Under the pieces are notes generated by a model. The model did no database searches and was not told the DNA's origin. It worked only from the letters and a program-made list of their open reading frames with translations. From the NCBI GenBank assembly GCA_945861765.1, contig CAMAWP010000008.1, forward strand, positions 1 through 57,637: a stretch of 57,637 bases of DNA. The letters are read 5' to 3'. The translations under genes were made by a program, and so were the position numbers. Source of the stretch: Akkermansia muciniphila. GTDB lineage: Bacteria; Verrucomicrobiota; Verrucomicrobiia; Limisphaerales; SIBE01. Within the stretch, counting starts at the first letter, position 1; every line of letters starts with the position of its first letter. Of this stretch, positions 1-9,717 are shown piece by piece.

Positions 1-451
1 GAAACTGCCCAAGTTACCCGCACCAATGTTGTCTCTAGGAAAAGCCAACAGAAACCGATTGAAGAACCCACGCCGAGGTCGTGACTGACAAGCAGTTACG
101 CCGGACAATGTGCTGGGAATTTACTGTCCGGCAATGGGGGAAGATGAGCCCGAGGAGAGGGAGAGTAGAATTCCGCATCGGCAGAGGCTGGGGGTCGCTG
201 AGGAGGAGCAAGGCTCGGAATCCATTTTCCCAGCCCATGAACGTGGGTGGGGTGAGAGTCCCCTCGAACCCTGACCTTTTCTGGCGCTCGAGTATGTCAG
301 GGCTCGACGGAGTCTCGCCCCACCATTCGAGGGTGCAATGCACGCACAAAGTTCGGGGTATCCTGTCCTCGGGGAGAGGGTTAGGGGGAATGCCGTGTCA
401 GAAGTAAAAGCGGGATCATGTCGTTTCCATGAGCTCGGGAGCGTCGAGACA
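1..451. other. Intergenic stretch, no supported gene
   Basis: I see no convincing protein here. Open frames on both strands have no recognisable motif and overlap each other in a way typical of GC-rich non-coding DNA. It contains a perfect 8-bp inverted repeat (GCCGGACA at 100-107, TGTCCGGC at 125-132) and one copy of the B palindromic repeat around 229-330. The far left may include the end of a gene that starts outside the window, but nothing proves it. Confidence 0.5.
229..330. repeat. Palindromic repeat family B, copy 1
   Basis: An imperfect inverted repeat. A left arm with GGGTGGGGTGAGAGTCCCCT and a right arm with CGACGGAGTCTCGCCCCACC face each other across a core containing CCCTGAC and GTCAGGG. 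The right arm is almost identical to that of a second copy near 2972-3078, so this is a dispersed element and not a chance hairpin. It lies downstream of amtB, outside coding sequence. No transposase is nearby. Confidence 0.65.
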
Positions 452-485
452 AGAAAACGGCGTGGACGTTTCCGTCCACGCCGCT
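452..485 (-). terminator. Rho-independent terminator of glnK-amtB
   Basis: On the minus strand an 11-bp perfect stem (CGGCGTGGACG at 458-468 pairing with CGTCCACGCCG at 473-483, four-base loop) is followed directly by TTTTCTTG. It sits 56 bases past the amtB stop codon, the expected position for the operon's transcription terminator. Confidence 0.88.
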
Positions 486-541
486 TGTTCCCACACCGCA
501 ATCCCAGGCGTCTTAACTACTCGTCGTAGTTACGAATGATT

Positions 542-2047
542 CTATGAGGCTCCGTGATATCCTTCTTCTCCATGTTCCACCAAGTCGAGCCCGGCGTTCT
601 CGGCTTCTTCATCTACCCGCAAGCCGACAACTGCTTTTACGATGTAGGCGATGATCACTGTCCCGACGATGGCCATGGTGAGGGTGACGCCGATCGCTTT
701 GAGCTGCTCCATCCAAAGTGTCTTGCCCACGATATCTTTCAAGTTTGTGTTGAGGTTGCTGTTCACATCTGCCGTGGCGAGAACTCCGGTCAAGAAGGCT
801 CCGAGCGTGCCGCCCACTGCGTGAACGCCAAAGGTATCGAGAGCATCGTCATAGCCGAGCCAACCCTTCAGCTTGTAGCATGCGAAGAAAGGAATGAGAC
901 CGGCGGCGATGCCGATGATGACTGAGCCGTTGCTATTGACGAAACCGCAGGCTGGCGTGATCACCACCAACCCAGCAACTGCTCCTGAGCAAAAGCCGAG
1001 GATGCTCGGTTTGCCTTTGATCACGTATTCTGCCATCGCCCAAACAAAGGACGCTACGGCGGTCGCAATTGTCGTGGTGGTAAACGCGTTGGCGGCGATT
1101 CCATCCGCCGCGACGGCGCTGCCGGCATTGAACCCGTACCATCCCACCCAGAGCATCCCAGTGCCTACCATACACAAGACCATGCTGTGCGGCTTCATTG
1201 GTTCTTTCCCGTAGCCCAAACGCTTGCCGAGAATCATGCAGAGAATCAACGCGGACCAACCGGAGGACATGTGGACGACGGTGCCGCCGGCGAAGTCGAT
1301 GGCTTTGATCGTGGCATTCGCATTCCAAACACCATTCATGAAACCGTCAATGCCCCAAACCATGTGGGCCAGCGGGAAGTAAACGAGGCACATCCACAGA
1401 GCCACGAACAGCATGATCGCCGAATATTTCATCCGCTCCGCGATAGCTCCGATAATCAGTGCGGGCGTAATGATCGCGAACATTAATTGGTACATGGAAT
1501 AAACGTTATGCGAGACCCAATAGGAATAGTCCGTGTTGGGGTTGGAATCGACGCCGCTGAGGAGAGCGAACGTTTTCAAACTGCCGATGAACGAGCTGGT
1601 GCTATCAGGGCCGGCTTTTGAAAAAGCCATGCTGTAGCCAAACAACCACCAAAGGATGGTGACCAAGCCCGCGATGCCGAAGCACTGAGCCAGAACGGAC
1701 AGAACGTTTTTCCGCCGCACCAAACCGCCGTAAAACAAGGCCAAGCCTGGCAGCGTCATAAACAGCACGAGAGCCGTGCAAGTCATTTGCCAAGCATTGT
1801 GGCCTGGCCCAGCGCCGCCAATGTTCGATTTGACGTTGTTGGTGGCGGTGTCGGCAGCGCGGCCAAGGTTGTTGAGATAAGCTTCGAGATCGGCCACTCG
1901 TTGCTCCATGCTTGGATCGGCCTTCGCAGGGGTCGCGGCCGCAGGCGCATTGGTGGCAGCCGGAGCAGCGGCGTCCGCGGCGCGTAGGCTGCTGCCGCTA
2001 AGCAACAGGGCGGCGAATAAGTTGAGGGAGAGAAGAGTTTTTTTCAT
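542..2047 (-). CDS. amtB: Ammonium transporter AmtB with N-terminal extension
   Basis: Inner-membrane ammonium channel of the Amt/Mep/Rh family, 501 residues. Residues 1-23 form a signal peptide, followed by an Ala/Pro-rich linker and a short possible coiled coil (about 46-63). The Amt core starts near residue 84 with LPGLALFYGGLVRRKNVLS. Both pore histidines are visible, one in GGTVVHMSSG and one in DTFGVHAVGG, with eleven or so hydrophobic segments. The gene lies 48 bases after glnK in the same direction, the classic pairing in which GlnK plugs the channel when nitrogen is plentiful. The extension makes it longer than the roughly 400-430 residues of typical AmtB. The start codon gives a good signal peptide, so I keep it although no Shine-Dalgarno is visible. 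Confidence 0.96.
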   Translation of the reverse strand: MKKTLLSLNLFAALLLSGSSLRAADAAAPAATNAPAAATPAKADPSMEQRVADLEAYLNNLGRAADTATNNVKSNIGGAGPGHNAWQMTCTALVLFMTLPGLALFYGGLVRRKNVLSVLAQCFGIAGLVTILWWLFGYSMAFSKAGPDSTSSFIGSLKTFALLSGVDSNPNTDYSYWVSHNVYSMYQLMFAIITPALIIGAIAERMKYSAIMLFVALWMCLVYFPLAHMVWGIDGFMNGVWNANATIKAIDFAGGTVVHMSSGWSALILCMILGKRLGYGKEPMKPHSMVLCMVGTGMLWVGWYGFNAGSAVAADGIAANAFTTTTIATAVASFVWAMAEYVIKGKPSILGFCSGAVAGLVVITPACGFVNSNGSVIIGIAAGLIPFFACYKLKGWLGYDDALDTFGVHAVGGTLGAFLTGVLATADVNSNLNTNLKDIVGKTLWMEQLKAIGVTLTMAIVGTVIIAYIVKAVVGLRVDEEAENAGLDLVEHGEEGYHGAS

Positions 2048-2095
2048 TTCTGTGTGTGTTGAGATAGACGTTGAGAACGGGGGGTAAAGGAGGGG

Positions 2096-2822
<727 letters not shown>

Positions 2823-2940
2823 GCGCGCGCAGGGCGACTCTGAACCCACCCCTACCCCTCCCAGGAGGGGAGCTTCGCTTGCCGCAGCGGTTTCAGGGTC
2901 CCCTCCTGGGAGGGGTAGGGGTGGGTCGGTTCACGGAAAG
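2823..2940. repeat. Palindromic repeat family A, copy 1
   Basis: A large hairpin-forming element. ACCCACCCCTACCCCTCCCA on the left is the inverse of TGGGAGGGGTAGGGGTGGGT on the right. The outer borders are GCGCAGGGCGACTCTGAACC and GGTTCACGGAAAGGG. A second copy with the same borders is at 9826-9940. No open frame or transposase is associated with it. Confidence 0.78.
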
Positions 2941-2971
2941 GGAAAACCTTCAAAAATTCGACGTGAATCGA

Positions 2972-3078
2972 GGCCATGAACCCATCCACTGGTGGGGCGA
3001 GACTCCGTCGAGTCCTGATATTCTGATCGGCAAAAATGTCAGGGTTCGACGGAGTCTCACCCCACCCAGGTTCATGGA
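2972..3078. repeat. Palindromic repeat family B, copy 2
   Basis: Left arm GGTGGGGCGAGACTCCGTCG and right arm CGACGGAGTCTCACCCCACC are near-perfect inverses around a loop containing GTCCTGATATT and AATGTCAGGG. The ends are CATGAACCCA and GGTTCATGGAAA, closely resembling the ends of family A copy 2. It sits between the glnK region and the permease gene. Confidence 0.75.
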
Positions 3079-3125
3079 AAAAGGAGGAGCCGTCCGCGCA
3101 ATGCGGGGAGATCAAGGTTTGGCTG

Positions 3126-4952
3126 TTAACCGTAAATGATCAACTGGATATTTTCGGGAAGGTTCTTCACTACTTCGGTCACTACATTTCCTTTGAGCAA
3201 TCGGGTCAATGCGCGCCGATGCGATGAGCCTAGAATGAGGATATCGATGCCCAGTGTTGCCGAGAGATCAAGGATCGAGGCAGCCGGGTCATCGCTCACG
3301 GCGAATAAAGGGACAACGGGCACGTCGTTTTGCTGGCCGAGCTCCAGCATGCCATACATGATTTTGGCGGCCTGTCGGTCATCTTGCCAACGTGGGCGTT
3401 CTGGAGGCTCGACACGGCCCGGCAGCGATACTGCCAGCTCCTTTACATAGAGGACATATAAGGAGCCGTGCCGCAACCGAGCTTCTTCCAGCGCAAATCC
3501 CAAGACTGGATTGGGGCCTCGGGCTGCCACCAAGATGGCCTGTCCTGGGTCGAGGTTGAGTTTAAATTCAGCGACCGACTCTGGAGCGACATGGGCGGCG
3601 ACCTCTTCGCTCACGATCAGGGTGCGAAGGCCGGCGCGCTTCTGCGAGTAACCTCGAAGAGCAAACCCGAGGCCTAGAACGCAGACGGCGAAGAATAAAG
3701 CATCAGGTTTGGTCTTTGCCACTGTGATCTCCACGGCGAACAAGATCAGAAAAGTGATGCCCATCACCCAGCGTTCATACCACTTAAGATCCAGTGCCTT
3801 GTTGAAGGTGCAGGACCCTAGATTGACCGTAATGGCTCCGACAACTCCGATGGCATAAAGTCCGAAGAGCGACTCTAAATTGTCGGTGAAAGCCACCACG
3901 AGAATTGGGAGGATCACCGCGATCGCGAGCGGCCAACGGGGTACTCCATAAGAATTTAGCTTGGTAAATGACTTGGGCATCTCGCCGTCGCGCGCCATCA
4001 TGTAGTTAAGGCCAATCAAAGCGGCCACGGCTGTGTTAACAGCGCTGATGAGTAGCAATCCATAGACAATGCCCACCGCAATTCCAAAGAACTTGCCGAA
4101 ACCAACCCCGACCGTGGCGGTCCCATAATATTCTCCTAGGACGCTGAGCATGTCGGGCCAGCGGCTTTGCAGTAGAGGTTCAAGACTTCTGGGGAGCGAG
4201 AGCATGGCCCATCCTAGCAACGAGGTGCCAATCACCACTTCAATTGCCACGGGCCAGATCGCTTTCTGGGCGGTTTGGGCGACACGTGGATTTTCCAGAG
4301 TGGCACCGGGATCTAGCTTCATGACGCCGGTGAGGTTTGCGATCGCTTCTACTCCGCTCAGGGCGAGAATCATCCCGACGAACGCCAGCCAGTTCGTGCC
4401 AGAGTTTGGCCGGAGCGGTTCAAAGTTCGACGTGACAAGGTGTGGAACGCTGAGTCCCATCATGATGAGAACCACGATGACAGTGGGGACAGCCAGGGAG
4501 ACGGCCACGCTGCCGCTATGTTTAGGACCGAAATAATTGAGTGCGCCGACGCCGAATATCAGGGCAATTGTCGCCGTGGCAATTTGTGATTGTGGGAGCC
4601 GGAAATAGCTCATGGCAGCCCATCCGCTCATCGAAGCGGTCACGGAGAAGTTAGCGACCAGGAGCAGGGCGCCCATGACTGCTAAGAACCGACTCTGGTT
4701 GCGCGCTGCGGAATACACACCGCCGCCGTCGGGGAAATGCTTGCAAACCAGGACGTAGTTATAAGCCACCAAAGCGGTCAACGCGCAGACGGCAAGGATG
4801 ATAGGGAACGATTGGTATTTAATTGCGGCAGCGCTACCGCTGAAGGCAAAGCCGATGACGTAAGCCTTGCTGGTGCCCCAATCGCCATAAAGCATCGCGG
4901 CAGCCCGTTTCCAATCCACGTTTCGCGGTCTGTGAATGCCACCGCTATCCAT
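3126..4952 (-). CDS. APC-family amino acid permease fused to a universal stress protein domain
   Basis: A 608-residue protein. Residues about 20-450 are an amino acid-polyamine-organocation (APC) transporter with roughly 12 hydrophobic segments; the first helix region contains GFAFSGSAAAIKYQSFP and the second VCKHFPDGGGVYSAARN, as in APC permeases. The last 130 or so residues form a cytoplasmic universal stress protein (USP) domain with the nucleotide-loop pattern GSSHRRALTRLLKGNVV. The permease-USP fusion is known in many bacteria and archaea and suggests that transport responds to ATP or energy state. The substrate cannot be read from sequence. It is a lone gene, divergent from the ECF sigma factor gene. 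No truncation is seen. Confidence 0.88.
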   Translation of the reverse strand: MDSGGIHRPRNVDWKRAAAMLYGDWGTSKAYVIGFAFSGSAAAIKYQSFPIILAVCALTALVAYNYVLVCKHFPDGGGVYSAARNQSRFLAVMGALLLVANFSVTASMSGWAAMSYFRLPQSQIATATIALIFGVGALNYFGPKHSGSVAVSLAVPTVIVVLIMMGLSVPHLVTSNFEPLRPNSGTNWLAFVGMILALSGVEAIANLTGVMKLDPGATLENPRVAQTAQKAIWPVAIEVVIGTSLLGWAMLSLPRSLEPLLQSRWPDMLSVLGEYYGTATVGVGFGKFFGIAVGIVYGLLLISAVNTAVAALIGLNYMMARDGEMPKSFTKLNSYGVPRWPLAIAVILPILVVAFTDNLESLFGLYAIGVVGAITVNLGSCTFNKALDLKWYERWVMGITFLILFAVEITVAKTKPDALFFAVCVLGLGFALRGYSQKRAGLRTLIVSEEVAAHVAPESVAEFKLNLDPGQAILVAARGPNPVLGFALEEARLRHGSLYVLYVKELAVSLPGRVEPPERPRWQDDRQAAKIMYGMLELGQQNDVPVVPLFAVSDDPAASILDLSATLGIDILILGSSHRRALTRLLKGNVVTEVVKNLPENIQLIIYG

Positions 4953-5135
4953 AGCTCATCATCGCTTCCGCATCCGGCCCAGAAGGCCATCGATACGCTG
5001 TTAGCCACCAGACCCGAATACCTGCCAAATAGTCCATTTACTTAGCTGGGGATAGTGCCGAAGAGTTTCGCATATCGTCAAATGAATGATTTGCGGGTAA
5101 CATCCAAAAATTGATATACAAATTTCTCAAAACCG

Positions 5136-5711
5136 GTGTCTATTAGGTGCAACGTGCTAGATAAAGTCCAGACTGAGATTGGATGGTGTGAGCGTCTTTA
5201 TGAAGACAAATCCGCCGAATTGATCCTCTACGGCCGGGCGCTTGGGCTCAGCCATAGTGAGGCTGAGGACGTTTTGCAGGACACGTTCGTTGCGCTCATG
5301 CGGCGGGAGATCCCTCCCGAGCGGCCGGAGCGCTATTGTCTCCGGTGTTTCCGCAATCGCGCGCTTAATTACCGCCGCGGCCTCTGGCGGCGTATGACCC
5401 GCGAGCTGGAATCCGTTCGCTGGTTTGAACGCTCGGAATCGGAAACCTCCAGCGAACGGGCTGCTATCAATTGTCTGGCGAAGCTTTCCGCAGAACAACG
5501 CGAAGTCATCGTGCTCAAGATTTGGCATGAATACACGTATGAAGAAATCGGCGAGCTGCTGGAAGTCTCGCCGAACACGGCATCTGGTCGTTACCGCTAT
5601 GGAATGCAGAAGTTAACCGCCCGATTGAAAGAAAAAGATTATGAACGATTGGAATCCTTTGGAGAACCAATTGCGCTCTTGGACCCCACGCCGCCCCTCA
5701 GCGAAGCTTAG
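5136..5711 (+). CDS. ECF-type RNA polymerase sigma factor
   Basis: A 191-residue sigma-70-family protein. Region 2 is visible as SEAEDVLQDTFVALMRR, with the arginine/aromatic stretch RCFRNRALNYRRGLWRR after it. Region 4 with its helix-turn-helix is LSAEQREVIVLKIWHEYTYEE followed by IGELLEVSPNTASGRYRYG. The chosen start is a GTG; a second GTG six codons in is also possible. The 3' end overlaps the next gene by 71 bases in another frame, a strong sign of coupled translation. Sigma factors of this class normally work with a membrane-bound anti-sigma factor, and the overlapping gene fits that role. Target genes are unknown; the DUF2723 gene immediately downstream is the obvious candidate. Confidence 0.9.
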   Translation: MSIRCNVLDKVQTEIGWCERLYEDKSAELILYGRALGLSHSEAEDVLQDTFVALMRREIPPERPERYCLRCFRNRALNYRRGLWRRMTRELESVRWFERSESETSSERAAINCLAKLSAEQREVIVLKIWHEYTYEEIGELLEVSPNTASGRYRYGMQKLTARLKEKDYERLESFGEPIALLDPTPPLSEA

Positions 5712-6042
5712 ATCTAGAATCTTTTCAGGCGCGCCGACGATCGAAGTCCCTTCGGTTGCGTTTGGGGAGCCTTGGCGTTGGCTGGCCCCGGTCATGGGTC
5801 TCTTCTTGTTCGTGGCGATCGTCTCAGGCCCTAGAAACGGCCAGATCGACTATTTAACAGCGATAGGCACGAATGATTTATTGGCGCCGCTCCGCAACGA
5901 TCGTGGCTACGCCTATGTGATGACAAGTTTCCACAGCAAACAAAACACACTGGAGGACAGTTTGGAATGGACAAGCAGGCAACGTTTCATTTCAAGTACG
6001 GCTTCTTTGCCGCTCCTGAACACCAATAGCTTAAAGCAATAA
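5641..6042 (+). CDS. Small single-pass membrane protein, possible anti-sigma factor
   Basis: A 133-residue protein whose ATG lies inside the sigma factor gene. It starts MNDWNPLENQLRSWTPRRPS, a hydrophilic N-terminus of about 48 residues, has one hydrophobic segment (LAPVMGLFLFVAIVSG, about 49-64), and a C-terminal part outside the membrane. I recognise no named domain. The layout (cytoplasmic head, one membrane pass, overlap with an ECF sigma gene) is that of anti-sigma factors, and this is the inference. There is no cysteine/histidine ZAS motif. The alternative is a structural protein merely co-transcribed with the sigma gene. It is three bases upstream of the DUF2723 gene. Confidence 0.72.
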   Translation: MNDWNPLENQLRSWTPRRPSAKLRSRIFSGAPTIEVPSVAFGEPWRWLAPVMGLFLFVAIVSGPRNGQIDYLTAIGTNDLLAPLRNDRGYAYVMTSFHSKQNTLEDSLEWTSRQRFISSTASLPLLNTNSLKQ

Positions 6043-6045
6043 CGG

Positions 6046-9000
6046 ATGAGCAGTGACAAATCGAAATCTGAATCGAAGCCCATCGAGGCCAATGTTAAAT
6101 CGGCTCCGACGCCTGCTGGACCCATCAGGGTCACCGCAGCGTCAGCGCAGCGTTCTCCCACGCTGTTTCGCCAAGTCGATTGGATCACGTTTGGGCTCAC
6201 CACGCTGTTGGTCTTCATCGGTTATTATCTCACCCTAGCTCCGAACCTGACGCTCGAGGATTCCGGTGAACTCGCGACGGGCTCGTTTTATGCCGGTGTG
6301 CCACACCCGCCCGGCTACCCGGTTTGGACCATATACACATGGCTGTTCACCTTGATTCCCTTTTCAAATGTGGCTTGGCGAGTTGCTCTTTCGTCTGCTG
6401 TGGCGGGTGCTTTCGCCTGTGGCATGGTGGGACTTTTGGTTTCTCGGGGAAGCAGCCTCATGTTGGAAGGGATTGCTGAACTGAAGGATATCGAGCGTCG
6501 TTGGGAGAGTGCTCTTTGTTTTGTCTCCGGCCTCGTGGCGGGAATGCTGTTAGGCTTCAACGGATTCATGTGGAGTCAGGCAATCATTGTCGAGGTCTAT
6601 ACATTGAGTGTGCTCTCGTTTATGGCGGTGCTCTGTTGCTTGTTTCGATGGATCTATGCCCCGGATCGGCGGAGCTACCTTTACTGGGCCTTCTTTTGGT
6701 TTGGCGTTTGTTTTACGAACCACCAAACGCTCATCGTCGCAGCCATGGGGATCGAGGTGGCGATTCTGGCCGCCCAGCCGAAGTTAGGCCGCGACCTTTT
6801 TATCGGCAATAGCGTCGTGTATGTCATCGGATTAATTGCCAAGTCTGCCGGGATATTGACGACTTTTGACAACAATCTGCCCCTGTTCATGATTTATAAT
6901 CTGGTGGGGATTGGGTCGATTGCCACCGCGATGTCGATGATCGTGAAGATTGGCCATCCGCTGAGCGAATGGAAGCCGGTGGTGATTATGTCATTCCTGT
7001 GGCTCGTGGGCGCTTTGTTTTACTTTTACATGCCGATTGCCTCGATGACTAACCCGCCTTTAAACTGGGGTTACCCACGCACCGTGGAAGGGTTTAAGCA
7101 CGCGTTGACCCGCGGCCAATACGAACAGACCAATCCGACGAGCAGTATCGGAAAATTCCTCGACCAGCTTTGGATGTATGGCGATGGCGCAGTGAATGAG
7201 TTTACTCCGGTCTATCTGCTCATCGGATTGCTTCCATTCTTCTTCTATAAAAAGATGCAGAAACGCGAGCGAGCTTGGTTGGTGGGGCTCACCGCGATTG
7301 GTCTTTGCCTGGCCGTTTTGTTGATGGTACTCCTCAACCCCAACACCGACCTCCAAAGTCGGCAGCAAGCTCGAGTGTTCTTTACGGCGTCGCACATTGT
7401 TGTAGCGATCGGGATTGGCTACGGCGTGACGCTCATCGGCGGCCTTTTGGTGGCTCAATATCAGCGATATCGATTCCCCATTTTATGCGGCTCGGCAGTC
7501 GCTGCTGCCATCGAGCTTTATTATGTCGTCGTTACTTTCGAGAACACTTATTTTCCATTGTCACGTTTCTCCGTGCTGTTGGGCTTGGGCTTGGCGGTTT
7601 TGTTCACGCTCACCATCTTGGTGTCGCGCCAGCGCGCGATCTTGCCCGTGCTGATCGTCATTTTCGCCGTCACCCCGGTACGTTCCATTCTTTCGCACTG
7701 GGCTGACAATGAGCAACGCGGGCATCTGTTTGGCTATTGGTTCGGCCATGACATGTTCACACCTCCCTTTAATATCTATCCGGAGATGGACCGTCGTACT
7801 GTTTTGTATGGGGGCACGGATCCTGGGCGGTTCAATCCGACTTACATGATTTTTTGTGAGAGCTTTATTCCTCCAAAAAACAAGCTCGATCCAAATTTTG
7901 ACCGCCGCGATGTGTATCTCATTACTCAAAACGCGCTGGCTGACAAAACGTATCTGGATTATATCCGAGCCCATTACAATCGAAGCGCCCACACGGACCC
8001 GTACTTTTTTTCGGAGTTGGTTCGCGGCGACAAAGAGAGGTCTATGGGCCGCACGAATTTGCTCGCGCGCGCTTTGCTTCCACTTGACCACTTTTTCACC
8101 GATCTCGGCGCGAGGATTGAGAAGCGCAGGCGCGAACAAGGGGTCTATCCTCCCAAGGAAATCATCACGGCGAGCAATGAAGATTCTCAGCAAGCGTTCC
8201 AGGATTACATCACGGATGCGGCCCGCCGACTCCAGCATGACACTCAGTTTCCGAACGAGCAGAAGCAGGTCAAGCCTGGCGAAGGCGTCAATTTCACGCG
8301 GGATGGCCGAGTCCAAGTGAGCGGGCAGGTGGCTGTCATGGCGATCAACGGGCTGTTGACCAAAGTCATTTTCGATAAGAACCCCGATCATGAATTCTAT
8401 GTCGAGGAAAGTTTTCCGCTCGACTGGATGTTCCCGCACCTGACTCCGTTTGGGATCATCATGAAAATCAACCGCCATGCCGTCCCGGAGATCACCGAGG
8501 AGATAGTGCGGAAGGACCACGAATTTTGGACTCAATACTCGGACCGGTTAATTGGCAACTGGATAACCTACGACACCTCAGTAAAGCAAATTTGCGAGTT
8601 CGCCGATAAGACCTATCTCCGGCACGATTTCGCTGGGTTCAAAGGCGACCGCAAGTTCGCGCGTGACGACTTTGCCCAAAAAGCATTCTCGAAGTTGCGC
8701 AGTGCTATTGGTTGGATTTATTGGTGGCGCGTGAGCCACGAGTGTCCGCCGGAGCTCCGTCCGAAAAGCCTCGTGGATCAGCAACGTCTGATGAAGGAGG
8801 CCGAGTTTGCTCTGAAGCAGTCTTACGCTTTTTGCCCTTACAGTCCGGAGGCGCTTCACAAGTACGTTACTTTGCTGTTGGGAGCTGGGCGCGTGGAAGA
8901 TGCCTTGTTGATCGCCGAGACTAGCCTCAAATGGGATCCAGGCAACCCCGTCTTCCAAAGTTATGCGACGCAACTGCGAGGGATGGGCGGAAGCCAAGCC

Positions 9001-9717
9001 CAAGTGACGCAGGTTCAGAACCAATTTGCCCAGATCGAACAACAGTTTCAGGCCAACCCGACGAATCTGCAACTGGGACTCCAGCTCGCGTCTGCTTACA
9101 TCCAAATGCAACGTGGCGATGCAGCCATGCCGCTGCTGGAAAAGATTTCAGCGAGTCCGCAAGCCGACGTTCCTGTTCTGCTCACGGTGGCTCAAACCTA
9201 TGCTCAGCTCGGGAAAAAGCCGCAACTTGACGCGGCGATGCAACGGCTCCGGCAATTGCTAGGGCCACTTCAACAACAGTACCAAACGGACACGAACAAC
9301 ATTCCTTTGGCGTTCCAATTGATCTCTGCCTATCTGATCACTCAGCAGACCAATTTGGGATTACAATTGACGGATGAGCTGGTCGCCCGACCGCAGGCCG
9401 ATGCGACCACATTGCTCAACGCCGCCCAAATCTACAACCAACTGCAGAACCGGCCTAAGCTCGAGACGGCGCTCCAGAAGTTGGTCACCATCTTACCGAC
9501 GAACCCGGAGGCTTGGTACGACCTTGCTGCTGTGCAAATTAGCAATGGCAAATTTCCCGACTCCGCGGCTTCGCTCGAGAAGGCTATTCAACTGAGCTCT
9601 GGACGAGGGACGAATCAGCCGGGGACAAGAGACTTGCGCGCGGAAGCGGCTTCGGACCCGCGATTCGCTCCCTTACGCCAAATGCCTGAGTTTGAGAAAT
9701 TGGTGAAGCCGAAGTGA
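6046..9717 (+). CDS. DUF2723 family membrane protein with C-terminal TPR repeats
   Basis: A large protein of 1,223 residues. After a hydrophilic head of about 45 residues comes a multi-pass membrane region with the DUF2723 signature LAPNLTLEDSGELATGSFYA and VPHPPGYPVWTIY. A soluble region follows (about 570-920), and the last 300 residues contain TPR-like repeats, for example NPEAWYDLAAVQISNGKFPD. DUF2723 is the family of eukaryotic TMEM260, a protein O-mannosyltransferase; the acidic DSGE resembles the catalytic loop of GT-C glycosyltransferases. A role as a lipid-linked-sugar-dependent glycosyltransferase is therefore plausible but not shown here. It follows the sigma and anti-sigma-like genes by three bases, so it is probably part of that operon. 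The ATG at 6046 is the first in frame. Confidence 0.85.
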   Translation: MSSDKSKSESKPIEANVKSAPTPAGPIRVTAASAQRSPTLFRQVDWITFGLTTLLVFIGYYLTLAPNLTLEDSGELATGSFYAGVPHPPGYPVWTIYTWLFTLIPFSNVAWRVALSSAVAGAFACGMVGLLVSRGSSLMLEGIAELKDIERRWESALCFVSGLVAGMLLGFNGFMWSQAIIVEVYTLSVLSFMAVLCCLFRWIYAPDRRSYLYWAFFWFGVCFTNHQTLIVAAMGIEVAILAAQPKLGRDLFIGNSVVYVIGLIAKSAGILTTFDNNLPLFMIYNLVGIGSIATAMSMIVKIGHPLSEWKPVVIMSFLWLVGALFYFYMPIASMTNPPLNWGYPRTVEGFKHALTRGQYEQTNPTSSIGKFLDQLWMYGDGAVNEFTPVYLLIGLLPFFFYKKMQKRERAWLVGLTAIGLCLAVLLMVLLNPNTDLQSRQQARVFFTASHIVVAIGIGYGVTLIGGLLVAQYQRYRFPILCGSAVAAAIELYYVVVTFENTYFPLSRFSVLLGLGLAVLFTLTILVSRQRAILPVLIVIFAVTPVRSILSHWADNEQRGHLFGYWFGHDMFTPPFNIYPEMDRRTVLYGGTDPGRFNPTYMIFCESFIPPKNKLDPNFDRRDVYLITQNALADKTYLDYIRAHYNRSAHTDPYFFSELVRGDKERSMGRTNLLARALLPLDHFFTDLGARIEKRRREQGVYPPKEIITASNEDSQQAFQDYITDAARRLQHDTQFPNEQKQVKPGEGVNFTRDGRVQVSGQVAVMAINGLLTKVIFDKNPDHEFYVEESFPLDWMFPHLTPFGIIMKINRHAVPEITEEIVRKDHEFWTQYSDRLIGNWITYDTSVKQICEFADKTYLRHDFAGFKGDRKFARDDFAQKAFSKLRSAIGWIYWWRVSHECPPELRPKSLVDQQRLMKEAEFALKQSYAFCPYSPEALHKYVTLLLGAGRVEDALLIAETSLKWDPGNPVFQSYATQLRGMGGSQAQVTQVQNQFAQIEQQFQANPTNLQLGLQLASAYIQMQRGDAAMPLLEKISASPQADVPVLLTVAQTYAQLGKKPQLDAAMQRLRQLLGPLQQQYQTDTNNIPLAFQLISAYLITQQTNLGLQLTDELVARPQADATTLLNAAQIYNQLQNRPKLETALQKLVTILPTNPEAWYDLAAVQISNGKFPDSAASLEKAIQLSSGRGTNQPGTRDLRAEAASDPRFAPLRQMPEFEKLVKPK

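Noticed and set aside
7561-8535. Long 324-codon open frame antisense to the DUF2723 gene
   Set aside because: It lies wholly within a confidently coding gene, is rich in Arg/His and lacks any motif; it is a mirror of the GC bias of the real gene.
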